64,000 nucleotides of DNA from Flaccisagitta enflata (Eukaryota > Chaetognatha > Sagittoidea > Aphragmophora), in assembly GCA_965153355.1 (NCBI GenBank), contig OZ231127.1:27528001-27592000 (forward strand). The letters are read 5' to 3'. Below the pieces are notes generated by a model, which worked only from the letters and a program-made list of their open reading frames with translations, did no database searches and had not been told where the DNA came from. Below, in pieces: positions 1 to 13,369 of this stretch. The first letter of the stretch is position 1; every line of letters begins with the position of its first letter. A program made the position numbers and the translations under genes.

Positions 1-3119
<3,119 letters not shown>

Positions 3120-3207
3120 TTGTAGTTTAGATGTAAGTGGTACTAGACAAATTTTTATATATATATTTACACCAATTTTCAGTTGATTGGGGGATAGATG
3201 GAAGGAG

Positions 3208-3309
<102 letters not shown>

Positions 3310-3527
3310 TAAGCACTGGCCCCATAAACTTTAAAGACCAAAATGGTCAACGAAAACACGGTTTTGCACAGCATCACCAATTAGCCATATCGTTGACAGT
3401 CAATGCTAATAATCGCTAATTGCGTGGCCAAACTTTGGCTAATGTAGCAACATTTTGGAAGTAACAGGTCGTACATTCCTATAGATCGCCTCAAAAAAAT
3501 TGTTACATTTTTTAGGCTGAGATATGG

Positions 3528-3920
3528 GCCTCTTGAATGGGATCTGGGCCTCTTGGCTTGGGTCTGGACCTCGAGGCTTAGATTTGGGCCTCCTGGCTGG
3601 GATATGGGCCTTGAGGCTAGGATTTGGGCCTTGAGGCTAGGATTTGGGCCTCAAGGCTGGAATTTGGGCCTCGAGACTGGGATTTTGGCCTTGAGACTGG
3701 AATTTAGGCCTCGAGACTGGGATTTGAGGGGGGGGGGGGACGAAGAAGAAGAAGATGGAGGAGGAGAAGGAGAAAATCCCCCATATGTGTGAAAGCATAG
3801 GTCATCGACCACTTTGGGGTCGCTGCCCTGCTCCCCCTTCAACTTCAAGCTCAACATACTCAACAGGGCATGGGTACCGCTGACCATCTAACGCTTTTGG
3901 GACTATTCTATATAAGACTT
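3528..3920 (+). repeat. ~20-bp minisatellite with shared 3' module
   Basis: About ten units of roughly 20 bp of the type GGGCCTTGAGGCTAGGATTT between 3528 and 3726. They are followed by a G run and a module containing CATATGTGTG, TAGGTCATCG, GGTCGCTGCCC and GACCATCTAACGCTTTT. The same minisatellite-plus-module combination recurs at 44.9-45.6 kb, so it is a dispersed element rather than a local repeat. Confidence 0.75.
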
Positions 3921-4246
3921 GTTGTGTGGAGTATGGGGTATATACTGTCCTTAGAACTGGTTTCTCTCATATGAAAATGTTATTGCTTGTTGCTGCTTGT
4001 TGTTATCTTTGATCTTTAAAAAGCCATGCGCAGAAACGACTTAAACCTGTATGGTTAATAAAACCATTTTGATCTTAGTTTCTGAATCCATGAGATCCTT
4101 GGAGATAGAAAAAATAGAAATCGCCCTTCAGTTGAGGTTTCAAAAGTTCAATTCGAAAGATTGTTTCGGCTCAAATCTTAGATCACCAATAGTCAGAGGC
4201 AGCGCCAGCTTTTCCTTTTATCTGATAGCATAAATGAAAATATTAT

Positions 4247-4860
4247 TTTTAGTCGCGTGCTTCGCAACTCTACACCCCGCTATGTCGGTCCATTGGTCGG
4301 TCAGTTGGTCGGTCGATTAGTCGGTCGGTCTGTCGGTCCCCCCTTTACTTTTTTGGCGTTTTTGAGCTTTTTGAGCCTACTGCTCCTGCCCAAATGCTCT
4401 GATGACCAGGCCTGATTTTAGTGATTTTTTGGACTGAGCCAGTCGGGCTCGCTCCCCACAATTTGACAGAGCCCGAGAGGAAAACCTTGAGCCCGGTAAA
4501 AATACTATACCAAACTTAATGATCATTTTAGCCTAGATTTGTAATAGCAGCTACTGATTATATGATATAGCGATAAATAACCACTATAAATATGATTCAG
4601 TTAGTGAATAAATCGAAAAATGAGTCAAAACTTGATGATTTTTTTCAAAAATTTCACTCAATCAGCTAAAGCGCTTTGAATCCATCCCAATGAGAATGAG
4701 CCTACCGGGCTCAGAGCTTGCAAAATATGAGAGCCCGAGAGCAAAATAGAGAGCATCGGGCTCGCGGGCTCGCTCTAAAATCAGGCCTGCTGATGACTTT
4801 CTCCAGCACTGCTCCTGCCCACCCGCATGCGACTAGGGTAGCCGTGTATCCGGCCTTGTT
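4247..4860 (+). mobile_element. Helentron/DINE-like element carrying a nested MITE
   Basis: 5' TTTTTAGTCGCGTGC, a GGTC/GTCG core, the 3' inverted arm GCATGCGACT, then GCCGTGTATCCGGCC hairpin sequence and CTTGTT. A hAT-like MITE (4407-4789) interrupts it. Without the MITE the element would be about 220 bp. Confidence 0.8.
4407..4789. mobile_element. hAT-like MITE with 8-bp target duplication
   Basis: 383 bp with perfect 15-bp terminal inverted repeats, CAGGCCTGATTTTAG and its reverse complement, flanked on both sides by CTGATGAC (4399-4406 and 4790-4797). An 8-bp duplication and CAGG-type termini fit the hAT superfamily. The interior is rich in GAGCCCG and non-coding. A diverged relative lies at about 15240-15336. 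Confidence 0.88.
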
Positions 4861-5726
4861 TCAATACAAGTAAGTTAAAACAAAAGATTTTTTTCTGCAT
4901 AAAAATTACTTATCCATAGGTTTTGACTTTCTTGAGCAATTAAATTGGGTCGCACATATAATTGGAATAGTGAGTATATGAGTGGAAGCATAAAACTACA
5001 CAGGAATAAGCACTACACAGACAGACAGTGAGACAGAATTATAGAGCACCACCCCTTTTACGTGCATTTGGGGCATAAACATCAGGCAATGAGGGTTTAT
5101 TTGTATCAAATCGTATCCTCAGCCGCCTCGTCTCGCCCCTTAAGTATGCTTGACTCATTACCCGTATATACGCGCTCATCGACACAACAACAAAAACAAT
5201 CAACCAACACCATTTGTACCACTGTCAATCTATCTGCGGCTTGGCCGCAATCAACTCCAGCCTGGCACAATGATGACTAATGCTATGGCGCCGTTGGTTT
5301 ATTTCCAATGAATGAATTATTGCTGCCTTCTTGATTAGTTTCTGTGTTACGCTTGTGAAATTAGGATGAAAGAAGAGAGCAAGTAAGTTTTTTTGCCAAT
5401 TATTGTTATTTCATATTCAATATTCATTAGAAACCAATAGAAATAATGATAGAAAGCGTGAAGGTAAGTCAGTTGGTCAGTCATGAAAAAAAAGGTCAAT
5501 AGCACGGCCGGGCTAGAAAATTTTCGGTACTGACTTGTCTTCTTCTATTAGCACCCGAAAAGCTAAAAAAACTGTTTTCTTTTCTCATCTAGGCGCCCAG
5601 TCTTGTAATGCGGCAGGAACTAGAGGATAAATCATTTTGAGGCTCAGAAAGATCATGCAAAATATAAAACAATCTTGATATGATCCATAAATGGATCGAA
5701 TGAATATTTTTGAATAATCTTAGAAA
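4861..5726. other. AT-rich intergenic stretch, no supported feature
   Basis: No gene-like frame with splice signals, no long repeat and no RNA gene was recognised. The short open frame at 5062-5280 has no family signature. Confidence 0.5.
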
Positions 5727-6475
5727 TCATTCAACAATTTCGACGCCGCATTCGGCGAATTTGTTTCCTTTGACGATTTTGGTAATTTTGGGATCCGGTT
5801 TGACTCCTGTAGGATTGGGCGTGGAATGATCTTCGTACCAAAGACTGACTTCACTCATGACCAAACGGAAGAATTGCCGATAAGTGACTTCTTTGACCGG
5901 AAGTGACTCGTGCGGAGTCCGATCTGTCATCCAATACATTCGATTGGCTTTAAGAGTTTGGCGTAAATCGTCGGGCAAGAGATGGCGCAGATGCTCGATG
6001 TTACCGAGACGACCAATGGCTTCGTGTCCACGGCTTACGCCTTCATCTGCCCCCTTCGATTCGTTCTTTCCCGCCTCTTCACCTTCAGTCTCATCCTCCT
6101 CCGATTCTTTGCCGTTATCATCATCATCAGCAGTAGCATGCTCATCATCATCGGCTTCGTCGTCACCGTTCTGCTGCGGCTGCTGCTGTTCCCTTTTCTC
6201 CTTCTCCACGTCCTCCCCTTCTCCCTCCGGTACGATCTTGCAATTCCAGGCCTGGCACGAGTTTTCCACTGAAGACGCCATGAAGATGCCTCCTTGGATC
6301 TTGAAGCTTCTCAAGTAAATGTCCTTGAAGTCAAGTAAGTCAAGAAAGTCGTCACCCTCGACGTGCGGCTGCGGCGGATCAAAATAACACCCACCAAGGC
6401 CCCAATGATGAGACGTGTAACGTAGCGCCAATCCACGCCCTTTGTTGCTGTGGTCTCCCTCTATTGAGGCTCCAT
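5727..6475 (-). CDS. Exon D, C-terminal region with acidic insert
   Basis: Acceptor CATTACACAG. Encodes the Gly/His-rich HHWGLGG block, the acidic low-complexity insert (Glu/Asp/Gln, about residues 70-130 of the exon), IGRLGNIEHLRHLLP and the terminal TDRTPHES/FFRLV block. Ends ECGVEIVE, stop TGA. Confidence 0.78.
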
Positions 6476-8571
6476 CTGTGTAATGAAATGTGTAAAATTC
6501 TGATTAGATATTGGACTGTCTTATGAAAGATCTTTAGAGCACAATAAGTTTCATTCCTCTACATATTTTTACAAACAAACCTCCCCCATGGTAGGGCTTG
6601 TATCTCAACACTTCAGATTTTGCTCTGAAATCAAATTCAACTGCGTGTAAGATAAAATCACCACGGCCAAACGCTAGCTTCCACAATCCCGGCATTGGCA
6701 CCAATGGATAGTGCGTGAAGTTCTGCTCTGGATGGTAAACGAAAATCGAGAGATCAAAGCACCCCCGATTTTTAATATTGAATCAATTGACATGATGTTT
6801 CATACAATTTTCTGTTCATGCGCTCAGAGTTAAAGTCCGGGGACAAAAAGGTCAACTTTAGCACAGACAGTTATATCTTTCTTTAATCCTCAGTATTTCA
6901 TATGTATTATGGTCAATCTTTTTTTTATCGATGTCACTCATTTGGTTTGGAAGATATTTCACTTTTCTTTCTAGATCTACTTCCTTACTCGGATGTAGAT
7001 GCATGTAAACTTGATTTTTATAGTGCGATTTTTCTTGTCATTGTTGCTGTCTCGCTATGCTGTAGAGACTTACACACATGCATTAACTTTCACATAAACT
7101 TTTTTTTTTGCGGCGCCAAATTGGGTCACACTGACTGCAGCATGCAGTCACACCCACTTAAGGTGTAGTAATGGATTGTCTGCATATCAGCTCATCTGTT
7201 TCTTGTTGGTTTTAGCCAGTCTCTCACTCTTTCTCAACGCGTAATGATACATTGGAAAGTTAACTGACTTAAAGAAAATGTCGGTGGAGATGAGTTTTAG
7301 AAAGAAGTCGTAGAATAAGTGTTACCTTTTTTCCCCACTTTGTAAAAGAAAAAAGTTTCTAAAATATCAAAACGAGTAATGCTGAAGACTTATGATTTCC
7401 ACAGTTTTATTCAGCATCCTCACTTTAGTCAAATTGCTAAAAATCTTCTTCGCGCGAGCTTGTTTACCCCCGCTGATATCGCCCCCTACCCATGGGGCCT
7501 TTATCCTAATGCCAAGTTCAAGGTGAGTGGTCCGCTCCACTACTATGGCACAGAGCTGTTCAGGCAGCTGACGTGAACTGAAAATCAAATTATCTGTAGA
7601 GCCATTTTCGAGAAAAATCCTGATTTGACAATCAATGATTTTAATGATTTGTTTGGGGATTGAACTGAGTTACATTTAAATTTTTTTTTGTCAGCCGTTT
7701 TGAAATCCTGATATTGCATTTCCTTTCATTTAATTGGTCGCACAATGGGGTTGGTCAAGGAATTTCAAATGGTTCAAATACTGATGATTTAGAAAAAAAA
7801 ACCCATAATTTTGTGTCAGTGACTCAAAAAAATTTACATTTTCACTTCTTTTTAAAAACAATGAGTAATTCAAAGAGTTTTACATAAGAAAAAAATGCAT
7901 GGTTCACAACCCCTGTCTAAACATCCCTACGCCAAAGAAAAGACGAATCTGGGCATCACCATCCAGGCGCAAGGCCCAATTCATAAGTCACGGATAAGCT
8001 ATTCTACACCTTGCTATCTCGGCCCGTCAGTCCGTCCAATTCCTGCATTGCAAGCGATTTTTGCTGTACGGCCTCTGCCCAACCGTCCTTGCCGTGTATC
8101 CGGCCTTGTTTTGTGCAACATTGTGATTGATTTTCTTAACCTCAGTTTACTGATTACTGTACTTTTGGTCAAAACTTCCATCAATAGATTCAAATCAGTC
8201 CTTTTCGTACCCTTATTCATCGGCTTGAGTTTGACATATCCTGGACAATCAACGTGTAGGCCCGGACGTCGCTGAGAGTAGCCACATTCTACGGCCGATT
8301 CTTGTACCGTAAGATAACATACTTTGCCGATCTGCGAAGTGGGTGCATGGAACCAATTCGAATCAATCTTTTTCTGCTCATCATGGCTGCACCCCTCGAT
8401 GAATGGCCAATAAGGGCGAAGATATTCTGGCAGTTTGCAATCCTCGAAATTGCAACTTAGAATAAACGGCATCATGTTGATGTTGATGTCAGAAGGGGAT
8501 GGGAATTCCAGGTCGAAATCCCTGCAGAGTTAGTTTGTGGAAAAATGTCAAAAACAAAAACCATATGAGAG

Positions 8572-8659
<88 letters not shown>

Positions 8660-9065
8660 CATTAAAGAAATTAATCCTTTTGTAGTACCAGTGACTTGCG
8701 TCATATGGACATCCTCTCAGTTCCGTAAAAAACAGGTAATTTCCTTTTCCATTGAGCTCTGGATCTGTTTCGGGCAGCCGAATACATCGCTCCCACCGTT
8801 GCTCATTCGTCGCCAACTGATAAATCAGTTTAACAATGTGAGGCATCCCACGAAGCAAGGACAGGTGACAGTCTGAGTCTCCAACGCCCGCGAAGAGGAG
8901 GAACAATATCTGTTCCCTCGTCGCGGCATCACATTCAATTGATGACATAATACATTTCGAGGATCCCGTGGATGATGCCATCACGAACTTTAGTCTTTTA
9001 TCACGTCCAAATCGTTTCTCTAATTTACCCGCGTTTATGAATTGCACCCAATCCACATAAAATGC
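5727..9065 (-). CDS. Conserved uncharacterised protein, possible 2OG-Fe(II) oxygenase-like fold (4 exons, 5' incomplete)
   Basis: Exons on the minus strand: 9065-8689, 8521-8211, 6727-6581, 6475-5727. Phases agree at every junction (TG+G, G+AG, G+AT) and the joined frame is 528 codons including the stop. The second exon carries RRPGLHVDCPG; the last exon carries HHWGLGG, GGIFMASSVENSCQAWNC, a poly-acidic insert of about 55 residues, then RMYWMTDRTPHESLP, RQFFRLV and WYEDHSTPNPTGV. An H-x-D (LHVD), a distant His (PHES) and an Arg about 16 residues later (FFR) match the spacing logic of 2-oxoglutarate/iron oxygenases. That is inference, not a confirmed assignment. Exon 1 here is internal (acceptor CTTCTTACAG), so the true start lies further right; a candidate upstream exon ends at 9460. 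Alternative: a structural paralogue without enzymatic role. Confidence 0.72.
6581..6727 (-). CDS. Exon C of conserved uncharacterised protein
   Basis: Acceptor TTTACCATCCAG; encodes QNFTHYPLVPMPGLWKLAFG, RGDFILHAVEFDFRAKSEVL and RYKPYHGG. Donor GTTTGT leaves a single G that pairs with AT of exon D. Confidence 0.7.
7429..7522 (+). CDS. Possible isolated plus-strand exon
   Basis: Open frame encoding KNLLRASLFTPADIAPYPWG and LYPNAKFK, bounded by acceptor-like CACTTTAG and a strong donor AAG|GTGAGT at 7523. It lies within an intron of the minus-strand gene. I do not recognise the protein. It may be a nested gene, a retro-derived fragment or chance. Confidence 0.22.
7994..8110 (+). mobile_element. 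5'-truncated Helentron/DINE-like fragment
   Basis: Keeps CTACACCTTGCTATCTCGG, a short GTCC core and the terminus GCCGTGTATCCGGCCTTGTT. The 5' hairpin is degraded. It lies beside exon B of the minus-strand gene. Confidence 0.6.
8211..8521 (-). CDS. Exon B with LHVD motif
   Basis: Begins after acceptor CTAACTCTGCAG, where G completes Trp. Encodes DFDLEFPSPSDININMMPF, YLRPYWPFIEGC, GKVCYLTVQESAVECG and RRPGLHVDCPGYVKLK. Donor GTACGA leaves one G, matching exon C. The 3' limit is less certain than the rest because the tail PMNK has no clear family match. Confidence 0.68.
8574..8657. repeat. (AC)n microsatellite in intron
   Basis: About 42 AC units between exons A and B of the minus-strand gene. 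Confidence 0.97.
8689..9065 (-). CDS. Exon A of conserved uncharacterised protein
   Basis: Begins after acceptor CTTCTTACAG in phase 0 (AFYVDWVQFINAG) and ends TG before donor GTACTAC. Encodes CDAATREQILFLLFAGVGDS, RWERCIRLPETDPELNGKGN and LRGCPYDASHW. No initiator Met can be assigned. Confidence 0.72.
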
Positions 9066-9182
9066 CTGTAAGAAGGAGCATCAATGAAATTTCATCATCA
9101 AAATTCATGAAATTTCATCACTAGAAATCTACTAGACAAACAACAAAGCAACATGCCTCCGACTCAAATTGCTTTGCTTTGT

Positions 9183-9220
9183 GCATTTTATGTGGAGCGG
9201 GTGCAATTCATAAACGCGGG
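9183..9220 (+). pseudogene. Inverted copy of the start of exon A
   Basis: 38 bp matching the first 38 bases of exon A (9065-9028, minus) with two mismatches, but on the plus strand. The match begins exactly at the exon boundary. The sequence just before it reads in frame from an ATG (MPPTQIALLC) into AFYVERVQFINAG, and does not resemble the intron. This suggests a fragment of a spliced or alternative transcript, or a second promoter copy. Confidence 0.45.
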
Positions 9221-9459
9221 TGGTTGTAGATTTTTTTTTGTGGATGAGAGCGCCAAAAGTTTAATGGTTTTCTAACGAGGTTGTAATTGTGCGAAGGACC
9301 TATTGGACCTGTGTAAGTAGATTAAATCTGTGTAGATTAATAAGAATACGCAATCGAGAGCAAGACTTCACTGCTGACAGTGCTGAAGAAGGCGTTGCTT
9401 GTTGTTGAAAAGTCTTTTCAATGCATTTCGTGGATATTACGTCATGGTTTCGCACTTAC

Positions 9460-9523
9460 GCTGAAGGATCCAGAAACAGTTGGACGTGGGACATGAGGAA
9501 AAAAATGTGTTGAAATTTTGTTA
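9460..9523 (-). CDS. Candidate exon upstream of exon A
   Basis: Minus-strand stretch ending at a consensus donor AGC|GTAAGT and preceded by an acceptor-like TTTACCAG. Its frame (THFFPHVPRPTVSGSFS) is in phase 0, as exon A requires. No family match is recognised, so it is only a splice-signal candidate. Confidence 0.25.
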
Positions 9524-10032
9524 ACCTGGTAAATTGAGGGAGACTTGCTTGATGTAGACTTTTTTTTCCGCAAAAAAGACGAGAACAAGCATAATAGCCA
9601 AAAAGCGAAAACTGCAAATGCAATTGAAAAAGGCGAGATATCAATGGACAATTTTCTCGAAAGAGTTTTAAAGGATTTAGCAATTTTTTTCTGCAGAAGA
9701 CGAAGGGAAACAACAAATATAAGACATAAAACTTCAATGATGTTGTGCAATTGTTAGTCATGTCAACTGGAATTATGGGATTGATCGTTTCCTTTGATTT
9801 ATTATCAAAATCTGGGAGGGAGGGGGTATGCGGGTATGCGGGTACTATGCGAGTATGTCAACTGCAATGGTAGAAATTTTGGTCTTTTGTTTCTCGTTTG
9901 GGTCTAAAAATGTGATGATAGACAAAATCTTAAGCAATAGACAAAAGGCTTTGGACGAAAAGTTGCTCCGAAACAGAACTCAGAAGACAAGAGGTTTCGC
10001 ATTAAGGTCTGCAAATGAAAGAGTATATCACA

Positions 10033-10458
10033 TACACTCTTTTTTTTTTATAAGAACGTCATTTTTTTTTCAAAGGCTTCATGTTCTTATTTTCAAAGCC
10101 AAATGAAGCCTTCGATGTTCTTAGAACGTTCTTAATTTTCAATACTATATAAACTATAGGAAACTTTAAAATATACTATTACTCTATTATACTAAATATG
10201 TTTCTACTAAATACGGGTAAAAAAATGCCAATCATTAAAGTCTGAAGATATTTTTATCATATTTATTTAAAAATTATAAAATATCATCCTAATTATACAA
10301 AAATTCAAATTTTTTTTATATTCTTTAGTAATATCTTTAGCAAAATTTTTTTTTCAAGATCTGAAGCCTTTGTATGTTCTTAAGATGTTTTTAATTTTGA
10401 GGCCATTTGAAGCCTTGATGTTCTTATAAACTAGGTTCTTATAAAAAAAAAGAGTGTA
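10033..10458. mobile_element. TA-flanked MITE (copy 1)
   Basis: 426 bp with ends TACACTCTTTTTTTT and its inverse, continuing to ATAAGAAC/GTTCTTAT. The interior has inverted repeats of GAAGCC...ATGTTCTTA. CACT termini flanked by TA suggest a Tc1/mariner-type cut-and-paste origin. No coding capacity. Confidence 0.72.
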
Positions 10459-10489
10459 TTGAGCAATCGATCATGAATGATCTCTAAGC

Positions 10490-11485
10490 AATGTGTTTTT
10501 TCAAGGCCCCCTCCACCCTTCCTATCTGCTCACCCCCTATCTCAAGCCCCCCTGTCGGTATGTCACGCCCACCCGGTCGGCTGAAATAGACATACACTGT
10601 CTTTTTAGGTGCGGACACGCAACTCTATAAGAGGCTTTGTCCGTCCGTCCGTCGGTAGGTTGGTCGGTTGGTCGGTTGGTTGGTCGGTCCATCACGCTCG
10701 AGTTGAAAAGTGGGAAAACGCGTATTTCCGCCCCTGCCCACCCGTCCGCAACTGATGGCCGTGTATCCGGCCTTGTTAAGGTTCAGAGTGAGTCTATTAC
10801 ATCGACATCTAAACCACCTGCTGAGCTGCTCAAGTCCCCGGTTTACCCTACCAAAAAGCTCAGCAGCGTCACCCCCCTGCACAAACATGTTGGTGTCATC
10901 TGCAAAGAGGACAAGATCCAGGCCATCACATGTTTTGACCATGTCATTGACATAAATCAAAAAGAACAAGGGGCCAAGGACCGATCCCTGTGGGACACCA
11001 CACTCCACCCTCCCCTTTCCCGACTCAAAGCCCCCATACTGCACATATTGAAACCGCCCCCCCCCCAGGTAGTCCTCAAGCAGGCCAAGGGCACCCCCCC
11101 TGACTCCATAGTGCTCCAGCTTGGCAAGGAGGAGCCTATGGTCCACCGTGTCAAAGGCCCTCTTAAGGTCAATTAAGACCCCAAGAGCTGCCTTGCCCCC
11201 TGCCCACGCCCCCCTTACCCGCTCCACCATATCCATCACGGCCATGGCGGTCGAATGACCTGCCCTAAAACCATACTGGCCAGGAACTATCACCTGATGG
11301 CGGTCAAGAAATTTGACCAGCCTAGCCTGAAGCATCGTCTCAAATGTTGAGAAAGCACCGGGAGCACAGACACAGGGCGATAATTAGAAAACTGGGTTGG
11401 GTCCTCCCCCTTGAACACCGGAACCACCCTTCCAACCTTGAAGCACGCAGGGTAGTGCCCAACAGCCTCAACAGTCAATGGAGAT
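10490..11485 (-). pseudogene. LINE reverse transcriptase fragment, interrupted
   Basis: Non-LTR retrotransposon remnant. Reading leftward: FKVGRVVPVFKGEDP and SNYRPVSVLPVLS (about 11455-11350), a one-base frameshift, then FLDRHQVIVPGQYGFRAGHS, LIDLKRAFDTVDHRLLLAKL, GVPQGSVLGPLFFLIYVNDM and the catalytic LFADDTNMF, then RCNRLTLNL at 10778. After a 174-bp inserted element the frame resumes KTVYVYFSRPGGRDIPTGG and runs to a stop near 10490. Order and motifs fit a Jockey/CR1-type reverse transcriptase; the exact clade is undetermined. Endonuclease and 3' end are absent; dead by truncation, frameshift and insertion. Confidence 0.9.
10604..10777 (+). mobile_element. Helentron/DINE-like element inserted in LINE
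   Basis: TTTAGGTGCGGACACGCAACT at the 5' end, GTCC/GGTT core, inverted arm GTCCGCAACT (10744-10753), hairpin GGCCGTGTATCCGGCC, terminus TTGTT. Both sides are continuous LINE coding sequence, so the boundaries are well supported, apart from the ambiguity of the flanking T run. Confidence 0.88.
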
Positions 11486-11759
11486 GAACATGGACACCAG
11501 GCAGTGGTGACCGAGGTGGAAGCGGCAGTGCAGTGGTGGCGGTTGTGATATAAGAAGTGGTTCTGGCGGTTGTGATATAAGAAGTGGTTCTGGCTGTGGC
11601 TACTACAAAAAAACAACAGGTCGCTCGTGCGTATTATGGTCAGCGGTTCCCGATGCCCCATTATTTTTTACAGTGATTAAAGATTATGTATAAAGGTTAA
11701 TGGGGTAACAGCCACAGAGGAGCTGATGACCCATGATTTCTCTCCGATGAATTAAGATT

Positions 11760-11920
11760 TAGGAGGTCTGGCTTTGCCTTGGCCTTGAGGCATGGGTGCG
11801 CTGGCTTGAGGCCTGGAAGGACTTATCAGAGGCCTGGGAGGTTTGATCGGTTTTATTGAGCTGACAAAGGCCTTGGAAGACTGATTTACTACCTAGGAAA
11901 TAAGTTTGTCGGCGAGCTTT
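11760..11920. repeat. Degenerate GGCCTGG-type repeat and inverted arm
   Basis: Imperfect repeats of TTGAGGCCTGGAAG type, ending with ACTACCTAGGAAATAAG and TTTGTCGGCGAG. The latter recurs inverted at 13308-13345 (CTCGCCGACAAACG and AAGGTAGTAAGGCC), suggesting the two ends of an older 2.3-kb inverted-repeat element, within which 12.1-13.3 kb is inserted or internal. Confidence 0.4.
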
Positions 11921-12106
11921 ACTGTACATAACTGCTTCAAAATTGCACTAATCTAATTAAAATTGGTGAGATTCTAAAACTACATCGAATTTTCTTTCAA
12001 ATGCCACCATCCCCAATAACATAGCTCAAACCATTTAGGTCATGGTGTACAGGAAAAGGAAATTTTGGTTTCATTTTACTTTTTGCTTTTAATATAGATG
12101 TATAAT

Positions 12107-12329
12107 AAACGAGGCCGGATACACGGCTACCCCAGTCGCGTGCGGGTGGGCAGGGGCCATATTTAAGGTCAGTGGAGTATTTGGGCAGGAGCATTATAGC
12201 CAAAAACCCCATAAACGCCGAAAAAAGTAAAGTGTGACGGACCGACGGACCGACGGACCGACGGACCGACCGACGGACCGACGGACCGACAAAGCGGGGT
12301 GTAGAGTCGCGTAGCACGCGACTAAAAAT
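12107..12329 (-). mobile_element. Helentron/DINE-like element
   Basis: Read on the minus strand: TTTTTAGTCGCGTGC, perfect hairpin AGTCGCG/CGCGACT, a GGTCCGTC core, the inverted arm GCACGCGACT and GTGTATCCGGCCTCGTT. All three arm copies are mutually complementary. Confidence 0.85.
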
Positions 12330-12491
12330 ATTATTGGGAATTCAGTTAAGTGTTTTTGATGTAATGTATAAAGTATTTTTACAATGTTTTTAAAAACAAA
12401 ATGCTGACTATGGTTTCATAGCAATCAGCAATGAAAATTGAATGTTTGAATTCCTTAAAAAAACGGTGAACAAAATTTTAAAATATTGATA

Positions 12492-12631
12492 GGTGAAATT
12501 ATATCACGGCGTCAGTAAAGAAAATTTTGCATTTCTAAGAACATGGCCCTTTTCTTATAGGTTTTTAAAAAGAGGCCATGTTTTTCGAAATGCAAATTTC
12601 TTTGTTTCTAAGCAATGATATAATTTCACCT
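12492..12631. repeat. ~140-bp palindrome (MITE-like)
   Basis: AGGTGAAATTATATCA at the left is mirrored by TGATATAATTTCACCT at the right. An inner pair AACATGGCC/GGCCATGTT sits around a short loop. Function unknown; no coding potential. Confidence 0.6.
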
Positions 12632-13369
12632 AACAGAAGTAAGATGACAAAATAAAATTTTCTTTAAAAAATCTTCTTTTTTCTACCTTTTTTCAATACA
12701 TTATATACATCAAATCTGTAGGTAAGAGGTTATCTATGCAAAAATTTGTTGTTCAACACATGAAAAATGTTTTTTCAATAAAAAAAATTATAAAACAATA
12801 ATTCAAAAAATATCTAAAAAATTGAAATGACGCATGAAATATTCTTCTTCCCGTGCACTGCGTCTTAGAAATGAGAACAAAAAAAAAAAAAAAAATTATC
12901 ACTACAACAGATAAATAGCAAAAGTATGGCATTCTGATTTTTTCCTGTTTTTAGAGACAAACTTCATGGTTTTGTAAAGTCCAATGCTTGCATATAAATA
13001 GCAGCAAAACCCCAATTTCAGACAAATATACTTGTTGGCTTGCTCATAAACAGTTCAAGTCACAACTAGATAAAGAATAGTGTACAGGTTACACAAATAT
13101 AAGACTAGATATTCATTGATGGCAGGCTTGAAAACATCATAATGAAAGTCCAAAAACCTGTGAAGCCCTGATGCCTTCCATGGCTTTATCAAAGCTTTCC
13201 CAGTCATGAAAATCTATCAAATGATGCCTAAGGTGATGTCTTAATGTATCAATCATGTTTTTAGTACTTTGATTATACTCTTTTGTCATGTCAATGGTGA
13301 TTTCTTAACTCGCCGACAAACGTTTTTCCAAGGTAGTAAGGCCTATGATAACTAACATGAGGCTAGAGA

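Noticed and set aside
10637-11176. 179-codon plus-strand frame opposite the LINE
   Set aside because: Shadow of the minus-strand reverse transcriptase, whose motifs are clear.
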